Assembly (NCBI GenBank): GCA_022712775.1 | Contig: JAFLJZ010000251.1 | Coordinates: forward strand, 1 to 9,540 | Direction: 5' to 3' | Length of the DNA stretch: 9,540 nucleotides | Source: Sulfurimonas sp. | Lineage (GTDB): Bacteria; Campylobacterota; Campylobacteria; Campylobacterales; Sulfurimonadaceae | Part shown: positions 1 to 7,485 of the stretch, one piece after another | How the letters are laid out: each line of letters opens with the position of its first letter | Numbering within the stretch: position 1 is the first letter of the stretch | Notes under the pieces: generated by a model | What the model saw: the letters and a program-made list of their open reading frames with translations, nothing else | The model's database searches: none | What the model was told of the DNA's origin: nothing | Made by a program: the position numbers and the translations under genes

Positions 1-120
1 ATTAGTTTTGTGTCATTTATTCGAAATAATGAGAAATTCGATTCTTTAGATGAATTGAGAAAAGCGATTAAAAAAGATATAGCAGTTGCAAGTAGAGAAC
101 TTAAACTGCTTCAATTATAA
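1..120 (+). CDS. ribF: RibF C-terminus (riboflavin kinase / FAD synthetase), partial
   Basis: The frame is open from base 1 to a TAA at 118-120 and gives 39 residues, beginning before the window. The visible part reads FIRNNEKFDSLDELRKAI followed by KKD and a helical tail. It matches the C-terminal signature of bifunctional RibF, where F-I-R-x-x-x-K-F-x-S-L-x-x-L-x-x-x-I-x-x-D closes the riboflavin kinase domain. RibF phosphorylates riboflavin to FMN and adenylates FMN to FAD in the cytoplasm. The stop lies 10 bases before the truD start, so the two are probably co-transcribed. Only the tail is visible, so the call rests on one short motif. Confidence 0.6.
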   Translation: MSFVSFIRNNEKFDSLDELRKAIKKDIAVASRELKLLQL

Positions 121-130
121 GAGAGAAATT

Positions 131-1177
131 ATGATAAGAGACTATGAATTACCAAGAGAATACCTTCAAAATGGTGAAGTTATGGAGTTTGAGTTTGAAC
201 AAAATCAAAAAGATTTTGTGGTTGATGAAATACCCCATGTAGATTATAAAAAAAACAAAGGAAATTTCCTTATTTTACATATCAAAAAAGTTGAGATGAC
301 TACCTGGGATATGATTGCCGTATTTGCAAAGGTTCTAAATATTCCAGCGGAAAAAATAGGTTACGCAGGGCTAAAAGATAAACACGCAACAACTACGCAG
401 TATATATCTGTAGAAGTTAAGTTTGAAAAAGCATTAAAAAAGTTTAGACATAAACAGATTCATATTATTGCAACGCATAAACATAATCACTCGATTCGTA
501 TGGGAGATTTAGCCGGTAACCGTTTTCATATAAATCTTTATGGTGTAGATAATATTGAAGCAGGACGTATAGATAAACTTTCACTTAAAGCAGCTAAAAA
601 TGGTCTTCCAAACTATTTTGGATACCAAAGATTTGGTCGTGATGGTGATTCTATAGAACAAGCAAAAGCGATGATAAATGAAGAGATCCATATTGAAGAT
701 TCCAAACTCAAAAAGTTCTTAATATCGATTTATCAGTCTGTGTTTTTTAATGACTGGCTTAGAGAAAGAGTTCTTCTCTCTCGTGAAGAAAATGCAGGTA
801 AATATATGCTTCTTGATGGTGATATTTATCAAACCGATGAAGGCAAAATTTTTACACCTAAAAAGAAACCTCTTCAAGATTTTGAAGATGCAAAAGTTAT
901 GCCAACAGGACTTTTATGTGGACGTGATGTATACCGTGCAAGAGATGAATCACGGGTTATTGAAGAAAAATATGATGATTTGTTTCTTTATGAAAAAGGT
1001 CTACGTCGCCCAGCAATTATTTTCCCTAAAGATATAGAATCGAAGTACAACAAAGATTTTGGAATTTATAGTATCGCTTTTACTCTACCAAAAGGCTCTT
1101 ATGCAACAGTTTTTCTTGAAAATATTGCAAATAGAAATTTTAAAGCTAAGAAAGTGAAGAAAAAAGCAAAAAAATAA
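131..1177 (+). CDS. truD: tRNA pseudouridine(13) synthase TruD
   Basis: This 348-residue cytoplasmic enzyme converts uridine 13 of tRNA(Glu) to pseudouridine. The TruD signature GYAGLKDK is at residues 77-84, with the presumed catalytic Asp at 83. The second hallmark, NYFGYQRFG, is at 161-169, and the family's C-terminal LPKGSYATVFLE is present. The length is close to that of E. coli TruD (349). The protein ends in a lysine-rich tail (KAKKVKKKAKK) and the gene has two tandem TAA stops. I chose the ATG at 131, which has a modest purine-rich AGAGAGA upstream and lies just after the ribF stop. The in-frame ATG at 86 would start inside the ribF reading frame and adds a sequence unlike the family. 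The neighbouring ribF suggests a housekeeping operon. Confidence 0.93.
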   Translation: MIRDYELPREYLQNGEVMEFEFEQNQKDFVVDEIPHVDYKKNKGNFLILHIKKVEMTTWDMIAVFAKVLNIPAEKIGYAGLKDKHATTTQYISVEVKFEKALKKFRHKQIHIIATHKHNHSIRMGDLAGNRFHINLYGVDNIEAGRIDKLSLKAAKNGLPNYFGYQRFGRDGDSIEQAKAMINEEIHIEDSKLKKFLISIYQSVFFNDWLRERVLLSREENAGKYMLLDGDIYQTDEGKIFTPKKKPLQDFEDAKVMPTGLLCGRDVYRARDESRVIEEKYDDLFLYEKGLRRPAIIFPKDIESKYNKDFGIYSIAFTLPKGSYATVFLENIANRNFKAKKVKKKAKK

Positions 1178-1200
1178 TAATGCTTTAATGCAATACTGAC

Positions 1201-1206
1201 TATAAT
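1201..1206 (+). promoter_or_regulatory. Candidate -10 box of the atpB promoter
   Basis: A perfect TATAAT lies in the 60-base gap between truD and atpB, with a TG two bases upstream. No good -35 is seen, which is usual for sigma-70 promoters of Campylobacterota. Transcription would begin near 1213 and leave a leader of about 25 bases carrying the GGGAG ribosome binding site at 1226-1230. No hairpin terminator for truD is seen, so read-through from truD is also possible. Confidence 0.5.
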
Positions 1207-1237
1207 TGCGTAAATTATTAAACTAGGGAGAACATCA

Positions 1238-1912
1238 ATGAGTGATTTGTTTCTTTTTTTCGGTCTTATTTCACATGATAAGGTATTTGTTTATACAACG
1301 CATATGTTGTTAGCAGCTGGATTAGCGTTAATCCTTGTTAGATCTGCAATGAGCAATCTTCAATTAGTTCCAAAAGGAACGCAAAACCTTATGGAAGCTT
1401 ACATCAATGGTGTACTTCAAATGGGTACAGATGTTATGGGTAAGGAAAACGCTCGTCGTTATCTTCCTCTTATCGCAACTATTGGTCTTTTTGTAGCAAT
1501 CGCTAACTTAATCGGTATTGTTCCAGGTTTTGAAGCTCCAACTGCATTTTTAGAATTTGCTTTAACTTTGGCACTTGTTGTATTTGTATACTATAACTTT
1601 GAAGGTATTCGTCGTCAAGGTGTTGTTAAATACTTCAAACACTTTTTAGGTCCAGTTTGGTGGTTATACTGGTTAATGTTTCCTATTGAGATAGTTTCTC
1701 ACTTTTCTCGTTTAGTATCACTTTCATTCCGTCTTTTTGGAAACGTAAAAGGTGATGATATGTTTTTAATGGTTATCTTAATGTTAGCTCCATGGGTTAT
1801 GCCATTAGTTCCATTTGCATTACTTACTTTTATGGCATTTTTACAAGCTTTCATCTTTATGATGCTAACAACTGTATACTTAGGTTCTGCAGTAGTGATG
1901 GAAGATCACTAG
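1238..1912 (+). CDS. atpB: F0F1 ATP synthase subunit a
   Basis: This 224-residue integral membrane protein is the a subunit of the F0 proton channel, which carries protons past the c-ring. The diagnostic segment SRLVSLSFRLFGNVKGDD at 157-174 contains the essential Arg (residue 165, equivalent to E. coli Arg210). The last helix has LQAFIFMMLTTVYL, with the conserved Gln at 203. Hydrophobic stretches lie near 20-36, 76-98, 104-122, 140-165 and 175-220, so five to six helices are likely. It is at the short end for subunit a (about 270 in E. coli), as in Campylobacter and Helicobacter. The start has GGGAG seven bases upstream. No other atp gene is nearby, which matches the known separation of atpB from the F1 cluster in Campylobacterota. 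Confidence 0.96.
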   Translation: MSDLFLFFGLISHDKVFVYTTHMLLAAGLALILVRSAMSNLQLVPKGTQNLMEAYINGVLQMGTDVMGKENARRYLPLIATIGLFVAIANLIGIVPGFEAPTAFLEFALTLALVVFVYYNFEGIRRQGVVKYFKHFLGPVWWLYWLMFPIEIVSHFSRLVSLSFRLFGNVKGDDMFLMVILMLAPWVMPLVPFALLTFMAFLQAFIFMMLTTVYLGSAVVMEDH

Positions 1913-1927
1913 TCTTTCTCCTAAGCG

Positions 1928-2215
1928 ATGCAAAAAGATAGATTCGATAGAACTCTAAACTTCTTGCTTGGAGCATCATGGGCAATTGTCTTTTTTGGTG
2001 CTCTTATCACTTTTAAAATCTTTCTTATTCTAGGCTTAGGCATAGCTATTTTTTCAACAATAATTTTTATTTTTATAGGACTTTTTTTAATCCTTGGTCT
2101 TGATACATTTTCTGTTAATAGACAAAAATTAGTTGAAATTAAAAAACAAACAACACTACTAGAAAAAATCTACAAAAAACAAAACACTAGCAATCCACTA
2201 ATAAAGAAATTTTAA
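1928..2215 (+). CDS. Small two-helix membrane protein downstream of atpB
   Basis: This protein has 95 residues. Two strongly hydrophobic stretches at about 11-32 and 34-58 form a hairpin of membrane helices. A lysine-rich helical tail follows (about 65-95: RQKLVEIKKQTTLLEKIYKK) and probably lies in the cytoplasm. The gene starts 15 bases after the atpB stop and has no recognisable ribosome binding site. An in-frame TAA at 1922-1924 rules out an earlier start, so translation probably depends on ribosomes finishing atpB. A small membrane protein gene beside atpB is, to my recollection, also found in Campylobacter (near Cj1204c). A role in F0 assembly, like the unrelated AtpI, is speculative. 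I do not recognise a named family. Confidence 0.8.
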   Translation: MQKDRFDRTLNFLLGASWAIVFFGALITFKIFLILGLGIAIFSTIIFIFIGLFLILGLDTFSVNRQKLVEIKKQTTLLEKIYKKQNTSNPLIKKF

Positions 2216-2227
2216 AGCTCCTTCCTA

Positions 2228-2233
2228 TATAAT
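2228..2233 (+). promoter_or_regulatory. Candidate -10 box of the psr operon promoter
   Basis: TATAAT lies in the 42-base gap before psrA. A start near 2240 would give a leader of about 18 bases holding a strong AGAGGAG ribosome binding site at 2244-2250. No convincing -35 is seen. The gap is the only non-coding stretch upstream of the three-gene operon, so any regulator would have to bind here or inside the preceding gene. Confidence 0.45.
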
Positions 2234-2257
2234 TGTTTCCATTAGAGGAGTTTTTAT

Positions 2258-4678
2258 ATGAAAGTTGAAATATCACGTAGAAAATTCCTTCAGGGCTCCG
2301 TTGCTCTAAGTATATTAGGTGGAAGTCTTCTAACAACACCAAGCCTTTTTTCAAAAGAAAAAAAACCACTTACAAACATAAGAACTGTTGCAACACTTTG
2401 TGAAATGTGTGTAAATAAATGTGCTTTATTTGCAGAAGTTGAAGATGGAATTATCAGAAAACTCAATCCAAACCCACTTTTTCCAAAATCAAAAAATATG
2501 TTATGTGCCCGAGGGGATGCAGGGATTCATGCGGTATATGATCCAGATAGATTGAAATATCCAATGATTAGAATCGGTGAAAAAGGTGATGGAAAGTTTA
2601 AACGTGTTACTTGGGATGAAGCTTACGAGGTAATTCTTAATGGAACAGATAAGTTCCAAGGTCTCAATCAAATCATAGATGAAGAAAAAAATAATCGCTC
2701 CACTATTGGTTTTTGTGCGGGCGAGGGGATGGGTGAACATACTTATAAGGAATTTATTGGCGGTTTACTAGGCTCTAAAAACTTTGTAAATCATTCTTCT
2801 ATTTGTTTGCAAACTACCATCGCAGGATATACACTTACTTTAGGTGCATATGGAAAAGCAGATTTAGAAAATGCAAACTATGTGATTATGGCAGGAGCAA
2901 ATAGAGCAGAAGCTATTCTTACTCCTGATACTATGGATATGTTTAAGAGAACACGTGGACGAGGTTTAAAACTTATAGTTCTTGACCCTCGTTACACAAA
3001 TACAGCGATTCATGCGGATAAATGGTTAGGTATTAAAGTAGGGACTGATTTAGCCTTTGTTTTAGCACTTACCTATGTAGTAATTAAAGAGGTTCTTTAT
3101 AACAAAGAATTTGTAGCACAAAATATGAATGATTTTGATAAGTATAAAGAACATATTTTAAGTAATAATTATACTCCAGAGTGGGCAGAAGAAATCACAG
3201 GTGTAAGTACCTATGACATTACAAAAATAGCGCGAGATTTTACGGCGAATGCTCCTCGAGCTATATATTATCAAGGACGTCGTACTGCGTGGAGTAAACA
3301 AGATTTTCAACTTCGTCGTGCACAAGCTATATTTTCAGCACTTGGTGGAGGTATAGATATTAAAGGTGGTATTGTTTTTGGAAAAAAACTCCCATTAGCT
3401 TCTCATTTTATAGAAAGACCAGTGTATTCTACAAACAAAGGAAGAGTTGATTCTAAAGAAGCTAGTTTTGTAAGTGTCAATGGAACGTGGATTGGTTTTA
3501 GAAATACTATTATTGAAGGTAGGGCAGAACATCCTGTACGAGCTTTTTTCTCGTATAAACAAAATCCTATGCAGAGTGTGCCAAACATAACAAAGACTAG
3601 AAAAATGCTTGAGATGATGGATCTTGTTGTAACAATAGACACGATGCCAAGTGATACAGTTATGATGTCTGATGTTGTTTTACCAGAGTGTACATATTTT
3701 GAGCGAGAAGACCCTGTAAAATCTTTTGGAGGGACGGAACCAGCAATAGTACTTAGAAACAAAGTAATTGAACCCATGTATGAGACAAGACCTGTGTTTG
3801 AGATTATGAAAGGTTTAGCTGCGAAACTTTCACGTCCAATGTATGAATTAGCAGTGAAGCATGATGAGTTTGTACAAGAAAAGATAGAAGATAGTGACAA
3901 AGAAGATGTATATGAAGATGATGCATATGATTTTAATATAGTCTATGAGCATTCACAAGAAGAAATTAATCGAGAAATGGTAGAAAATAAGTATGGTGAA
4001 AAAGCTTATCTAACATTAAAAGAAAAGGGTGTTTTTTACCCTCATATGGATGAGTACTTCAAAAAAATATCCCAAAATGAATACCAGTATTATCCTGATG
4101 ATAAAAAATACTACACTACTCCTGGCGGTGAAAAAATTGATTCACAAGATACATGTATAGATGAAAAAGCGATGGCAGCTTTAAAGAAGAATCTTGGTAC
4201 TGCTTCTGGTAAGGTAAATTGTTATTTAGCTTCAATGCAAAAGAGAGGAGTAGACCCGATGCCAATGTGGCGAGATGAACTTTACTCTGAGGCACCAAAG
4301 GGGCGATTTAAATTTATTACGGGTAGAGATGCAAAACATACCCAAAGCTCTACGACAAATAATATAATGCTCTTAGACATAATGAGAGAGAATTATCTAT
4401 GGATAAATAAAGCCCAAGCAGATGCTAAGGGCATAAAGCATGGAGATTGGGTAGAGGTAAAAAGTTCTATAGGTGCTACGAGAATTAAAGCATATCCAAC
4501 GATAAAGATAATTCCTGATGTAGTGTTTTATGTACATGGGTTTGGTTCAGAATCAGAGGGCTTAACCTTTGGTTACCGTAATGGTGCGAGTGATAATTTA
4601 ATCATCGAAGATACAGTTGAAACAGTCTTTGGAAGTGCCGCGATGCATGAGACAGTCGTAGAAGTGAAAAAGGTTTAA
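2258..4678 (+). CDS. psrA: Polysulfide/thiosulfate reductase-family molybdopterin subunit (PsrA/PhsA-like)
   Basis: This 806-residue catalytic subunit belongs to the DMSO-reductase superfamily and binds bis-MGD molybdenum and one [4Fe-4S] cluster. A Tat signal (SRRKFLQG at 6-13, then a hydrophobic stretch) sends it to the periplasm. The N-terminal cluster site is C48-x2-C51-x3-C55-x27-C83. The probable molybdenum ligand is Cys183 in NHSSICLQT. The domain of the PhsA/PsrA type follows, with the motifs LDPRYTNTAIHADKW and YQGRRTAW. The C-terminal MGD-binding domain contains GFGSESEGL, GASDN and GSAAMHETVVEV. It is somewhat longer than typical PsrA (about 750-765), partly because of an acidic, low-complexity insertion around 540-570. 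The substrate could be polysulfide, sulfur or thiosulfate, and sequence alone does not decide. The operon with a ferredoxin subunit and an NrfD-like anchor fits menaquinol-driven respiration. Confidence 0.88.
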   Translation: MKVEISRRKFLQGSVALSILGGSLLTTPSLFSKEKKPLTNIRTVATLCEMCVNKCALFAEVEDGIIRKLNPNPLFPKSKNMLCARGDAGIHAVYDPDRLKYPMIRIGEKGDGKFKRVTWDEAYEVILNGTDKFQGLNQIIDEEKNNRSTIGFCAGEGMGEHTYKEFIGGLLGSKNFVNHSSICLQTTIAGYTLTLGAYGKADLENANYVIMAGANRAEAILTPDTMDMFKRTRGRGLKLIVLDPRYTNTAIHADKWLGIKVGTDLAFVLALTYVVIKEVLYNKEFVAQNMNDFDKYKEHILSNNYTPEWAEEITGVSTYDITKIARDFTANAPRAIYYQGRRTAWSKQDFQLRRAQAIFSALGGGIDIKGGIVFGKKLPLASHFIERPVYSTNKGRVDSKEASFVSVNGTWIGFRNTIIEGRAEHPVRAFFSYKQNPMQSVPNITKTRKMLEMMDLVVTIDTMPSDTVMMSDVVLPECTYFEREDPVKSFGGTEPAIVLRNKVIEPMYETRPVFEIMKGLAAKLSRPMYELAVKHDEFVQEKIEDSDKEDVYEDDAYDFNIVYEHSQEEINREMVENKYGEKAYLTLKEKGVFYPHMDEYFKKISQNEYQYYPDDKKYYTTPGGEKIDSQDTCIDEKAMAALKKNLGTASGKVNCYLASMQKRGVDPMPMWRDELYSEAPKGRFKFITGRDAKHTQSSTTNNIMLLDIMRENYLWINKAQADAKGIKHGDWVEVKSSIGATRIKAYPTIKIIPDVVFYVHGFGSESEGLTFGYRNGASDNLIIEDTVETVFGSAAMHETVVEVKKV

Positions 4679-4680
4679 TT

Positions 4681-5361
4681 ATGAATTATGCAATGGCATT
4701 AGATTATCAAAGTTGTATAGATTGTAAAGCATGTGAAGTTGCATGTAAAGAAGAAAATAATGTTCAGCTTGGTGCAGATAAACAGAGAATTTGGGTTACG
4801 CAGATTGAAAAAAGTATTTTTGGTCAGCCTTTTGTAGCCTTACATCCATCACAGTGTAACCATTGTCTCGATGCCCCTTGTGTTGATGTTTGTCCTACCG
4901 GATCAAGCTACTTTGCTGAGGGTGGTATCGTAATGACAGATAAGAACTTGTGTATTCTTTGTAAAGGTTGCATGGAAGCATGTCCTTATGATGCAAGATT
5001 TGTAGATGATACACGCGTAGCAGTAGATAAGTGTAATTTTTGTTATGATACAAGACTATCACGTGGTGAAATGACTACGGCATGTCAAGCAACGTGCCCA
5101 ACGAAAGTACGACTTTTAGGAGATATTGATGATGAAGAATCTGATTTAATTAAAATGCTTAAAGAAAGAAAGTTTTATGTACTAAAAGAAGAAGAAAAAA
5201 CGGTGCCGAAGTTATTTTATCTACTACCAGAACATGATAATTTTTATGCAATGAATTCTGTAAGTCCTGATACTATGATATATACATGGGATACATTTAA
5301 ACCTCTTGTTGAGGCAGCAAAAGCAAAAAGGAAACCACAGTGGAAAAAAGCAGTACTGTAG
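4681..5361 (+). CDS. psrB: Four-[4Fe-4S] electron-transfer subunit (PsrB/PhsB-like)
   Basis: This 226-residue ferredoxin-like protein wires the membrane subunit to the molybdenum subunit. All sixteen cluster cysteines are visible in four groups. The first is C12-x2-C15-x2-C18-x3-C22. The others are CNHC-x4-C-x3-C near 60, C-x2-C-x2-C-x3-C (CILCKGCMEAC) near 97, and CNFC-x13-C-x3-C (ending ACQATCP) near 120-140. It has no signal peptide of its own, as expected for PsrB-type subunits that are exported bound to the Tat-targeted partner. The start is 2 bases after the psrA stop, with AAAAAGG seven bases upstream inside the end of psrA, which indicates tight translational coupling. The C-terminal 80 residues lack cysteines and are charged. 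Confidence 0.9.
   Translation: MNYAMALDYQSCIDCKACEVACKEENNVQLGADKQRIWVTQIEKSIFGQPFVALHPSQCNHCLDAPCVDVCPTGSSYFAEGGIVMTDKNLCILCKGCMEACPYDARFVDDTRVAVDKCNFCYDTRLSRGEMTTACQATCPTKVRLLGDIDDEESDLIKMLKERKFYVLKEEEKTVPKLFYLLPEHDNFYAMNSVSPDTMIYTWDTFKPLVEAAKAKRKPQWKKAVL
5328..5332 (+). promoter_or_regulatory. Ribosome binding site fixing the GTG start of psrC
   Basis: AAGGA lies seven bases before the GTG at 5340 and inside the end of psrB. It supports the unusual GTG start and the 22-base overlap. The next in-frame ATG (5412) would cut into the first membrane helix. Confidence 0.6.
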
Positions 5362-6590
5362 GAGTTAAAGTAAATCGTGTGAGAATAAAAACATTTTTTA
5401 CTGATAAAACTATGATAGTAGCATATCTATTTTTACTTTTAGCTGCCTTTGGTGTTATTGAAATGGTATATGAAAGATACTTTTTGCTCTCAGCAAGTGC
5501 ATTTGATGCTGGCTCAAATCCGGGGAGTAGAGAAGTTGCAGCGGCGATGAAAGAGGCTGTATTTGGGAGTGGTGGTGAAGTAAAACGTGAAGCTCCTTGG
5601 TCTTTGTATATTGTAAATTATATGTATATGATTTATGTTGGATCGGGGATTATATTTTTAGTAGCTATAGCAGAGTTATTTGAAGTTGAAATTATTGTCA
5701 AACCTGCAGCAGGATTTTTGACACTTGGTTTAGCGATGGTGATGGCAGGTCTCTTCACCATTATGATGGATTTAAATATACTCAATGTCTACTGGATGAT
5801 TTTATCTCCTCAATTTGGTTCAGGAATGTGGTTAATGATGCCACTATATACGGTGTATATACCTTTAGTAATATTAGAAATTTATTTAATTTTAACGCAC
5901 CATACTGCCTGGGTTAAAAAAGTTGCTTTTATGATTATTGTTGTTGGGGTACTTGTTGAGTTTGTTGAGTTTTATGTTCAAGCTAAACTTTTTGATATGA
6001 ATTCTGCGAGACACTTATGGACAACCTATCCCATTCTTCCTTTATATTTTATGGTTTCTTCTTTTGCAGCATCTTTAGCTATTATGGGATTATATGCATA
6101 CATCATGTGTAATAGTGCACTACTTATGCATGTTTTAGAAAGAGGAGCACTCTTTTTTGTTATATTTCTTGGAGCGTATGAAGCAGTAGCATATCTTTCT
6201 ATAGATATAAAAGTGGCACAAATTATTCTTTTTGGAAAGTTTAAATATTGGTTTTATCTTTACATTATTTTAGCCATTATCATTCCTTTTGTACTGCTTT
6301 TTAAACATTATATGAATAAATATTTTAAACTTATTGCGTCTTTATCTATTATCTTTGGAACATTTTTAGGAAAAATTGTATTTGTCTATGGTGGAAATGC
6401 TTATCCTATGAGTGATAGATTTGGTGTTGGATTTGAGAAATATTATGAGCATGAACAAGTAAAAGAGATAATATTTTTCATGCCACCAATAAGTGAAATA
6501 GCGATAGTGATTGGCTCTATAGGAGTTATACTTTTTATTTATAGAGGAGCAGATTTGTTCTTTAATATTTCTGTTGTGCAAGAGCATTGA
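5340..6590 (+). CDS. psrC: NrfD/PsrC-family membrane quinone subunit, about ten helices
   Basis: This 416-residue integral membrane protein is the likely menaquinol-oxidising anchor of the complex. Hydrophobic segments lie near 23-43, 88-110, 121-142, 158-186, 192-213, 228-256, 264-285, 290-320, 328-350 and 380-403. This suggests ten helices, where the structurally known Thermus PsrC has eight and about 250 residues. An extra loop at about 50-85 (SNPGSREVAAAMKEAV and following) separates the first two helices. The number of helices is more like the HybB/DsrP branch of the NrfD superfamily. The gene starts with GTG, overlaps psrB by 22 bases and ends the operon. No hairpin terminator is apparent after it. 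The family call rests on context, length and hydrophobic pattern. The quinone-site residues were not assigned. Confidence 0.82.
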   Translation: MEKSSTVGVKVNRVRIKTFFTDKTMIVAYLFLLLAAFGVIEMVYERYFLLSASAFDAGSNPGSREVAAAMKEAVFGSGGEVKREAPWSLYIVNYMYMIYVGSGIIFLVAIAELFEVEIIVKPAAGFLTLGLAMVMAGLFTIMMDLNILNVYWMILSPQFGSGMWLMMPLYTVYIPLVILEIYLILTHHTAWVKKVAFMIIVVGVLVEFVEFYVQAKLFDMNSARHLWTTYPILPLYFMVSSFAASLAIMGLYAYIMCNSALLMHVLERGALFFVIFLGAYEAVAYLSIDIKVAQIILFGKFKYWFYLYIILAIIIPFVLLFKHYMNKYFKLIASLSIIFGTFLGKIVFVYGGNAYPMSDRFGVGFEKYYEHEQVKEIIFFMPPISEIAIVIGSIGVILFIYRGADLFFNISVVQEH

Positions 6591-6616
6591 TTTGTAAGCT
6601 TGGTATTTCATACTTG

Positions 6617-6631
6617 TGTTATAATGTAACA
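6617..6631 (+). promoter_or_regulatory. Extended -10 promoter within a palindrome, toxin-antitoxin operon
   Basis: TGTTATAAT at 6617-6625 is a perfect extended -10 (TG-n-TATAAT). It lies inside an inverted repeat, TGTTA at 6617-6621 and TAACA at 6627-6631 around a 5-base centre. Type II toxin-antitoxin operons are usually repressed by their own antitoxin or complex binding such a site over the promoter, so this is a plausible autoregulatory operator. The arms are short and could be chance in AT-rich DNA. Transcription would start near 6632, 23 bases before the antitoxin ATG. Confidence 0.55.
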
Positions 6632-6654
6632 TAATTAAATATAAAGGAATAAGG

Positions 6655-6867
6655 ATGGAAGTGCAAATATCAATAAAAGAAGATAAAGCAGAACTATTTT
6701 TACAAATTTTAAAAGAGTTTAAAAATGATATGGTTGAAAAGTTTCAAATCATTGATTCTAAATATGTTAGTGAAGAAGAACAAAAAGATATAGAAAATAT
6801 TTTAAATTCAAGAACCACAGAGGATAAAGAAGTAGCATCTTCAAAAATAATTAAATTAGATATCTAA
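6655..6867 (+). CDS. Putative antitoxin of a type II toxin-antitoxin pair
   Basis: This small protein has 70 residues. It opens with a short strand (MEVQISIKED) and an amphipathic helix (about 11-28), then carries a charged, probably flexible C-terminal half rich in Glu, Asp and Lys (about 38-65). That layout fits antitoxins that fold on binding their toxin. I see no clear ribbon-helix-helix or helix-turn-helix signature. It has AAAGGA six bases before the ATG. Its TAA is directly followed by the ATG of a RelE/ParE-like gene, and this antitoxin-first order is the main reason for the call. The function is inferred from position. Confidence 0.65.
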   Translation: MEVQISIKEDKAELFLQILKEFKNDMVEKFQIIDSKYVSEEEQKDIENILNSRTTEDKEVASSKIIKLDI

Positions 6868-7155
6868 ATGACAAAAAATATCAAAATAACCTACCTTAAA
6901 AAAGCAAAAAAATTCCTACTCAAAAATTCAAATACAATTACAGAAAATGAAGTTGATAGTTTAATAATATTAGCTATAAAAAAGAAAGTTTATAATATAG
7001 ATGTTAATCTTGATATAAAAGATTTGAAAGAAAATTTAAAAGGTAAGTCTAGAATACGAAAGGGAAAAATAAGAATCATTTTTGAACTTTTAGAAGATGA
7101 ACTGATTATTGAAAGTATAATAGAAGATATTGATTTTAGAGGGAATGTTTATTAA
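6868..7155 (+). CDS. RelE/ParE-superfamily toxin
   Basis: This protein has 95 residues, the usual size for RelE/ParE toxins. The C-terminal half shows the family fold pattern. L-K-G-x-S-R-I-R-K-G-K-I-R-I-I-F-E at 57-73 corresponds to the family's 'L-x-G-x-x-R-x-R-x-G-x-y-R-I-i-y'. A strand pair follows, and the protein ends F-R-G-N-V-Y, like the 'H-R-x-x-V-Y' ending of the family. Basic residues Arg62, Arg64, Lys67, Arg69 and Arg91 and the terminal Tyr95 are candidates for the RNA-cleaving site if it is RelE-like. ParE-type gyrase inhibition cannot be excluded. The ATG abuts the antitoxin stop with no separate ribosome binding site, so translation is coupled. The last four bases overlap the end of the convergent minus-strand gene. 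Confidence 0.78.
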   Translation: MTKNIKITYLKKAKKFLLKNSNTITENEVDSLIILAIKKKVYNIDVNLDIKDLKENLKGKSRIRKGKIRIIFELLEDELIIESIIEDIDFRGNVY

Positions 7156-7388
7156 AAAGGTTGCGTGATATTTTTGATGGCTTCTAATGAGCTTTTTATT
7201 TTGACTAAAAGCGGTTGCGGAGCGTATTTTATGAGGTCTAAGATTTCATTTTGGCTTTCTATATTTTTATCGTTATTTAAAGTAGTTAGGAGATAGTTTT
7301 CTTCTTCTGCATGTAAGTTTTCACAGAGATATTTTATCATCTTCATTCTCATGTTTTCATTTTCTTCAAACAAAAACTGTTCAGGCAT
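7152..7388 (-). CDS. Hypothetical 78-residue helical protein
   Basis: This minus-strand frame converges on the toxin gene and overlaps its end by four bases. From the ATG at 7386-7388 it encodes 78 mostly helical, charged residues, including IKYLCENLHAEEENYLLTTL at about 18-37 and DLIKYAPQPLLVKI at about 51-64. The frame stays open upstream to a TTG at 7466. The extra 26 residues are hydrophobic (about one membrane helix) and rest on a rare start codon. No good ribosome binding site is seen before either start. I do not recognise the family. It could be a real small gene or the remains of a longer one. The composition looks protein-like, which is why it is kept. Confidence 0.45.
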   Translation of the reverse strand: MPEQFLFEENENMRMKMIKYLCENLHAEEENYLLTTLNNDKNIESQNEILDLIKYAPQPLLVKIKSSLEAIKNITQPF

Positions 7389-7485
7389 GCAGTTAGATAT
7401 TTTGTATAACGATAATAGTACAAAAAAATTAGTAGATAGTCTGTATAGTATTATAAAATAAATCAAAACTATTACAATTTATCAT

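Noticed and set aside
86..130. Fifteen-codon N-terminal extension of truD from an ATG at 86
   Set aside because: It overlaps the ribF reading frame and has no family likeness. The ATG at 131 fits the TruD length and follows the ribF stop.
750..1037. 95-codon frame inside truD on the same strand
   Set aside because: It is fully contained in truD in another frame, with no protein-family features.
3403..3900. 165-codon minus-strand frame within psrA
   Set aside because: It is antisense to a clearly coding, motif-rich region and is a shadow of psrA codon usage.
2187..4298. Shorter minus-strand frames at 2187-2369, 2501-2740 and 4116-4298
   Set aside because: They are antisense to psrA or its leader, have no recognisable features, and are explained by shadowing.
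6366..6632. 88-codon minus-strand frame over the end of psrC and the toxin-antitoxin promoter
   Set aside because: It is mostly antisense to psrC and ends in low-complexity sequence, so it is not a credible gene.
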